Assembly (NCBI GenBank): GCA_947311845.1 | Contig: CAMZMU010000052.1 | Location: 140,445,733-140,509,732 of the forward strand | Direction: 5' to 3' | Length of the DNA stretch: 64,000 bases | From: Poa pratensis | Taxonomy: Eukaryota; Streptophyta; Magnoliopsida; Poales; Poaceae | Shown here: positions 59,002 to 64,000 of the stretch, in pieces | How the letters are laid out: every line of letters begins with the position of its first letter | Numbering within the stretch: position 1 is the first letter of the stretch | Made by a program: the position numbers and the translations under genes | Notes under the pieces: generated by a model | The model's database searches: none | Told to the model about the DNA's origin: nothing | Seen by the model: the letters and a program-made list of their open reading frames with translations, nothing else

Positions 59002-60344
59002 GGGGGCTTCGATCAGACGCAAGAGGACCAGAGCGGACAAGTGGCTCTATGCAACTCGTTTTTGTAAGATCGACAATGACATTTGAAAGTTTAAAAAATA
59101 ACTAAAATAAAATCTTAGATGTAGAAAATGATGAACTCTACCGGTGTACAAAAACATCATCTAAAGTTCGTTATATTTTAGCCAGAGAAAAAAAAATGAA
59201 AAAATGGGTGGATCTAGGTGCGGTGAACACTGCATTTTCTCAAAGTTCAAAATTTGGCACATTATTTTTTTTGTAGTCTAGAATACTATCAGTTTTGAAT
59301 TGAAATTTTACACGCTTGTAGATTTTAACATTCAAATGAAGCTTGCTAAAATGTGAGGGGCATTCAACAACATATCTTAGATGACATTCATCCTAAATCA
59401 ACACATTAAGGATGAAAGCAAAAACTAGACCCTACAAGAAGCTAAAATGTTAGCAAAAAGAGTTGGCTAATTACCCTCCATGTTTTCTTTCCCTTTCTAA
59501 AATTTTCCCTTGGCCTATGTTTGTTTGCTTCTCATATAATATTTCTCCAGCCCGTTTAAAAAAATATAGGAGCATAGTATTTTAAAATTCAAAAATGTTC
59601 CGTAGCAATTATATTTGAAAAAAACGCCACTAATGGAGGTATATAATGATCATCAAACCCGTACGCCTGTAGGGCTAGCATATTTTAACATTTGAATGTA
59701 GGGGTATGGCGATGTTAAGATGATGTATTTAGTATACTGATACATCATTCATTCAAAATAGTCATGTTAGGACTATATAGAGAAACATCTATTGCTGATA
59801 GAGTGAATGAGTTGAATCAGAAACGATGTGATATTGAAGTCACAGTTATTACAAAAGTAAAAAATTGTGTACATGTTATGAAACTAAACATAATTCTAGA
59901 GAATTGACCTAAACTACAAATTTGAAATATTTGGTCTACCTAAAATCCTACCCCCTCCGTTCCATATTTGTACTTAATCAATGACAACTACTAGGGGACA
60001 TAGGAATAAACACATCTATCGTCATTGCCATTTTTGAGTCTCATGACCATATTGTTGCTTCCGCATGTTACCCCTCATGTTGGTTGGTTGCAAGAGAGAT
60101 GGTGTTGCTATGCACTGTGGCATGAGGGAGAAGTGGTCGGTGTGCGACAATGAGAACATGTGGGGTAAGATATATAGGGGATTAGTGCTGAGAAAATTTG
60201 AAGAGATGAGGAAGGGATGGGGGAGGAGGAGACCACAATTTCTCTTGTCTGGCTTGATGGTTTGCTTAGGAAATGCGGGTGACTAACATTTCTCATGGGA
60301 CAACTAAGCCAACACAAATTGACGCATACATGATCATAACCCGA
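59002..60344. other. AT-rich stretch without a supported gene
   Basis: No domain-bearing frame. A half Stowaway end, 'ccccctccgttccatatttg', sits near 59950 without a partner. Frames at 60065-60407 on both strands overlap and have no motif. Confidence 0.45.
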
Positions 60345-63300
60345 CTTTAGAAGTGCTTGACAGAATCCTAGTTTCCCTGTCGTGGGACTCGCTGTTTTCG
60401 TTAGCAACAGCTAGCTCGCCTTGTAGAGTTGGATCTGATCACTCGCCAATAGTAGTGGATTTAGGGGTTGATAGTGTCTTGAAACCTCGGCAGTTACGCA
60501 TGGAACCTGCCTGGTTTCTGATCCCGGAGTTCAAAACAATGATGAATAAAAGATGGCCAGTGCGTAGGCATCGCGAGGTTCTTGATTTCTGGAAAGAGCT
60601 GCAGGGGAATAACCGCAAGTTTTTGAAAGGTTGGGCAGCCAACCTGAGAGGTGATTCACGTAGACGAAAACAAATTGTTACTATGGAGCTACAGAAGTTA
60701 GATGATTTAGGGGATTTGGGCCTGCTGTCAGATAAAGATTGGGGGGGGGGGGGATACAAGTTGGAAGAGGATATGTCAAAAATTCTGGCAGTGGAAGAAG
60801 CATATTGGTAGAGACGAGGAGGAGAGGAATGGCTGCTCAAAGGTGATAATAACACGGCGTTTTTTCATTCAGTGGCGAATGGCAGACGCAGAAAAACAGC
60901 TATCCTTTCCCTTGAAGAAGAGGGTATGTTGATTGAGGATAAAGAACAACTAAAATTACACATAACTGAATATTATAAGAATTTGTTTGGGAAGGAGCCT
61001 ATTTTGGGTGTGAGACTGAGTGAACATACCTGGGCAGAGGATGGTAGACTTGATGAGGGAGAAAGGAGGGAGCTGGTGAATTTTTTTACCCTTGAAGAGA
61101 TTGAGGAATCTCTATCCGAGATGAAGAAAAACACGGCCCCTGGTCCGGATGGTTTCTCAGTCCAGTATTATAAAGAATTTTGGCCAAAATAGAAGGTGGT
61201 AGTGAAGGAAATGCTAGATGATCTACATGCAGGCAGACTAAACTTGGGTAGGCTGAATTACGGGGTGATAACTCTGATTCCGAAAATAAAAGACGCGAAT
61301 GTGATAAAGCAATACAGATCGATCTGTCTGCTGAATGTGATCTTTAAGATCATAACCAGAGTTTTAATGTGTAGACTTTCTAAGGTAGCTGAGAAAGTGA
61401 TACACAAGACGCAGACAGCTTTTATCCCAGGGAGGTTTATTCAAGAGGGAGTAGTGGTTTTGAGTGAGGTGTTGCACGAGATTCATAGGACGAAAACCAA
61501 AGGTATCGTCTTGAAGCTTGATTTCGAGAAGGCATATGACAAGGTACAGTGGCAGTTCTTGCGGGATGTACTTAGGAAAAAAGGGTTTGGGGAAGTTTGG
61601 GTTCGGTGGATGATAATGTCCGTGGAGACAGGAAAGGTGTGCATAAATATCAATGGAGAAATGGCGAATACTTCAGAACTTTCCGTGGGCTGCGACAAGG
61701 GGATCCCCTGTCCCCATTGTTATTTGATATTGTTGGAGATGCGTTGGGAGCGATGATAAGTACGGCAAAATAGAAAGGTCATATTAGAGGTCTGGTACCT
61801 CATCTGATCGAGGGGGTGGGGCTAACTCATTTACAGTACGCCGACGACACGATTTTGTTAATTGAGAATGATGAGAGGTCAATTGCTACGCTTAAATTCC
61901 TGCTGTTCTGTTATGAAGCGATGTCAGGCTTGATAATAAACTATCAAAAGAGTGAGATCTTCGTCTTGGGGGTGGATGAGGTGGAACAAGTTAGAGTTGC
62001 TAATCTGTTCAACTACAATATTGGTTCTTTTCCCATGAAATACTTAGGAGTCCCAGTTTCGCATAGGAAACTGTTAATCTCTGATCTGAATTTTGTGGTT
62101 GATACGTGCAAGACACACGTTCGTTGGGAGGCCCCAAGAGGAAGGTATGATGAGCGTAGCAGCAAGTTTTCCCTCAGTTAGAAACCAAGCTTTAATCGAA
62201 CCAGTAGGAGATCAAGGACACTTCTGGAAGGTTGTTGGTGAAAAAGTGTAGTGCGGCGCAACACCAGGGATTCCGGTGCCAACGTGGAACCTGCACAACA
62301 CAATCAAACTACTTTGCCCCAACTTAATAGTGAGGTTGTCAATCTCACCGGCTTGCTGAAAACAAAGGATTAGATGTATAGTGTGAAAAATGATGTTTGT
62401 TTGCAGATAATGAAATGAAACAGTGTTTGCAGTAGGTTGTATTATCAATGTAAAAGAATGGACCGGGGTCCACAGTTCACTAGTGGTGTCTCTCCATAAT
62501 AAATAACTGACATGTTGGGTAAACAAATTACAGCTGGGCAATTGACAAAATAGAGAAGTGCATAACAATGCATGTACAAGTCAAGATGTCTACTATGATA
62601 TTTACTTGGGCATTACAACGTGATTCATAGACCGTAATCCAACTGCATCTATGACTAATAATCCACCTTCAGGTTAGCATTCGCACCCCTTTCAGTATTA
62701 AGTTGCAAGCAACAGATTATTGCATTAAGTAAAGTGCATAATGTAACCAATACAATTATCCTTAGACAAAGCATCATTGTTTTACCCCTAGTGGCAACAG
62801 CACATCCACAACCTTAGAGGTTGCTGTCACTCCCCCAGATTAAATAGAGACTGAACCCACTATCTAGTATAAATACTCCCTCTTGGAGTTACAAGCATCA
62901 ACTTGGCCAGAGCATCTACTAGTAGCGGAGAGCATGCAAGATCATAAATAACATACACATGATACTTCAATAATTAACTTGACATAGTACTCAATATTCA
63001 TCGGATCCCAGCAAACACAACATGTAGCATTACAATAATATGATCTTGATCATGATAGGCAGCTCACAAGATCTAAACATGATGGCACAAGAGGAGAAGA
63101 CAACCATCTAGCTACTGCTATGGACCCATAGTCCAAGGATGAAATACTCACGCATCACTCCGGAGGCGGGCATGACGATGTAGAGCCCTCCGGTGATGAT
63201 TCCCCTCTCTGGCAGGGTGCCGGGAAGAGCTTCAGAACCCGCCCGAGTTAGGGTTCACGCGGCAGCGGCTCTAGAACTTTTCGTGGAATATGACTCGGGT

Positions 63301-64000
63301 ATTTAGGTTTTTCCCGAACAGATGAATTTATAGGCGAAGGGGCAACGTCGGTGGACACCCGTGGGCCCCTCACCACGTCACGGCGCGGCAGAGGGTGGGG
63401 CCGCGCCGCCACGTGGTGAGGACGCCTCGGTGCTCCTCTTCGTTTCTCCTCTGGTTTCCGTGTACGTGACAGAAAAATAGGGACCTGGGCTTTTGTTTCG
63501 TCCAATTCCGAGAATATTTTCAGAACAGCTTTTCTAGAATACAAAAACAGCAGAAAACAGAAACTGGCACTGTGGCATCTTGTTAATAGTTTAGTCCCAG
63601 AAAATGCATAAAATCGATATAAAGTGTAAATAAAACATGTAGCAATTGGTATAATATAAGCATGGAACATTAGAAATTATGGATACGTTGGAGACGTATC
63701 AGTGGTCTCAAAAATTCAGAAAAAGTTGGGTAATTTGCAGCCAGCCTCGACGGGTGGGAAGTCTGTCAAGATTGACTCGTCTTAGTAACGTACCCACTTA
63801 CCTTATGGGGATGTACTTCTTCCTGATGGCATTCTTCGGAAAAGTGATTCAGCTAGAGCGGACTATTACTGGGAAGATAAGGGGGGGACACAAATACCAC
63901 ATGGTGAGATGGGATAGGCTTTGTAGGCCCAAAGAATTTGGTGGAATGGGTTTTGCTGATACAAGGACCAGAAATATTGCTTTGTTGGCAAAATGGATTT
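60345..64000 (+). mobile_element. LINE retrotransposon, decayed, running off the window
   Basis: The frame from 60353 starts in the end of an endonuclease domain (LDRILVS, then GSDHSPIVVDLG). The reverse transcriptase follows: NTAPGPDGFSVQYYKEFWP, LIPKIKDANVIKQYRSICLLNVIFKIITRVL, GIVLKLDFEKAYDKVQW, GLRQGDPLSPLLFDI, then LQYADDTILLIEN with the catalytic Tyr-Ala-Asp-Asp, and KYLGVPV. In-frame stops at about 60809 and 61190, a shift near 61690 and another stop near 61770 disable it. It is cut at 62099 by a solo LTR and resumes at 63702-64000 (FVVSKIQKKLGNLQPASTGGKSVKI, then HMVRWDRLCRPKEFGGMGF). It appears truncated on the 5' side near 60345; no target duplication could be checked. Confidence 0.9.
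62100..63701 (-). mobile_element. Solo LTR in the LINE, 5-bp TSD gtggt
   Basis: A 1602-bp insertion in the LINE, flanked by gtggt (62095-62099 and 63702-63706). On the minus strand it begins TGATACGTCTCCAACGTATC, a start I recall for abundant Triticeae gypsy LTRs, and has 'gcctataaattc' (TATA) near 63335. Joining the flanks with one gtggt restores LINE reading (NFVV-SKIQKKLG). The 140-codon minus-strand frame at 63248-63670 lies in the LTR and is not a gene. Confidence 0.88.

Noticed and set aside
59945..59965. Possible third Stowaway
   Set aside because: Only one end ('ccctccgttcc') is present; no inverse end or TA duplication was found nearby.
63248..63670. 140-codon minus-strand frame near the window end
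   Set aside because: It lies wholly within the solo LTR 62100-63701 in its transcription direction and covers the LTR leader. It is not a gene.

Overview
This is gene-poor, repeat-dense chromosomal DNA from a grass, almost certainly a Triticeae species (wheat, barley, Aegilops or a relative). The evidence is an Angela/BARE-type LTR, Athila-lineage gypsy elements with a tRNA-Asp-type primer site, Stowaway MITEs and a large CACTA element with 'ctctagtcccggg' palindromes. These family names come from memory of Triticeae repeats, not from a search. I see no bacterial or viral operon structure, no CRISPR array, and no tRNA or rRNA gene.

Layout. Positions 1-4055 hold a decayed Copia fragment, a small hAT-type MITE with a perfect 8-bp target-site duplication (TSD), and a solo Angela/BARE-like LTR. 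Positions 4056-19284 are one CACTA transposon with matching TIRs and a 3-bp TSD. It carries a TNP2-type transposase gene, a second gene ending in a Ulp1-like cysteine protease domain, an antisense ORF and a small membrane-protein gene. All four are broken, and the last is split by a smaller complete CACTA element (5060-7459). Positions 21017-44245 are a nested LTR-retrotransposon cluster. An outer Athila-lineage element (TSD atcat) contains a second copy of the same family (25526-38002, TSD ggtat). That copy contains a non-autonomous Helitron (33062-36532), which carries a Stowaway and another MITE. The outer element also holds a fourth inserted LTR-type piece (39402-41185). With insertions removed, both family members come to about 9.0 kb, which supports the map. 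They encode gag, protease and an ATHILA ORF-1-like protein, with no reverse transcriptase or integrase visible.

Positions 44251-60344 are the low-copy part. They contain a small secreted or single-pass membrane protein gene with a TATA box and a probable 5'UTR intron, a truncated LINE with a 16-bp TSD, and a tandem pair of minus-strand cytochrome P450 genes (CYP71C / indole-2-monooxygenase-like). Copy 1 (49056-53617) has an open 535-codon frame, but the conserved I-helix Thr is Ile and its intron holds a 2.84-kb Helitron. Copy 2 (55723-57457) keeps the Thr and gives the Helitron-free version of the intron. It has three frameshifting indels, and the heme-loop Arg is Ser. Its upstream region is also split from the matching upstream homology by about 1.4 kb.

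Positions 60345-64000 are a LINE with endonuclease-tail and reverse transcriptase coding, broken by stops, a frameshift and a solo LTR (62100-63701, TSD gtggt). It runs off the window.

I found no convincing new biological system. The items most worth follow-up are the complementary decay of the P450 pair, the natural empty/filled Helitron site in its intron, and the cargo of the CACTA element.
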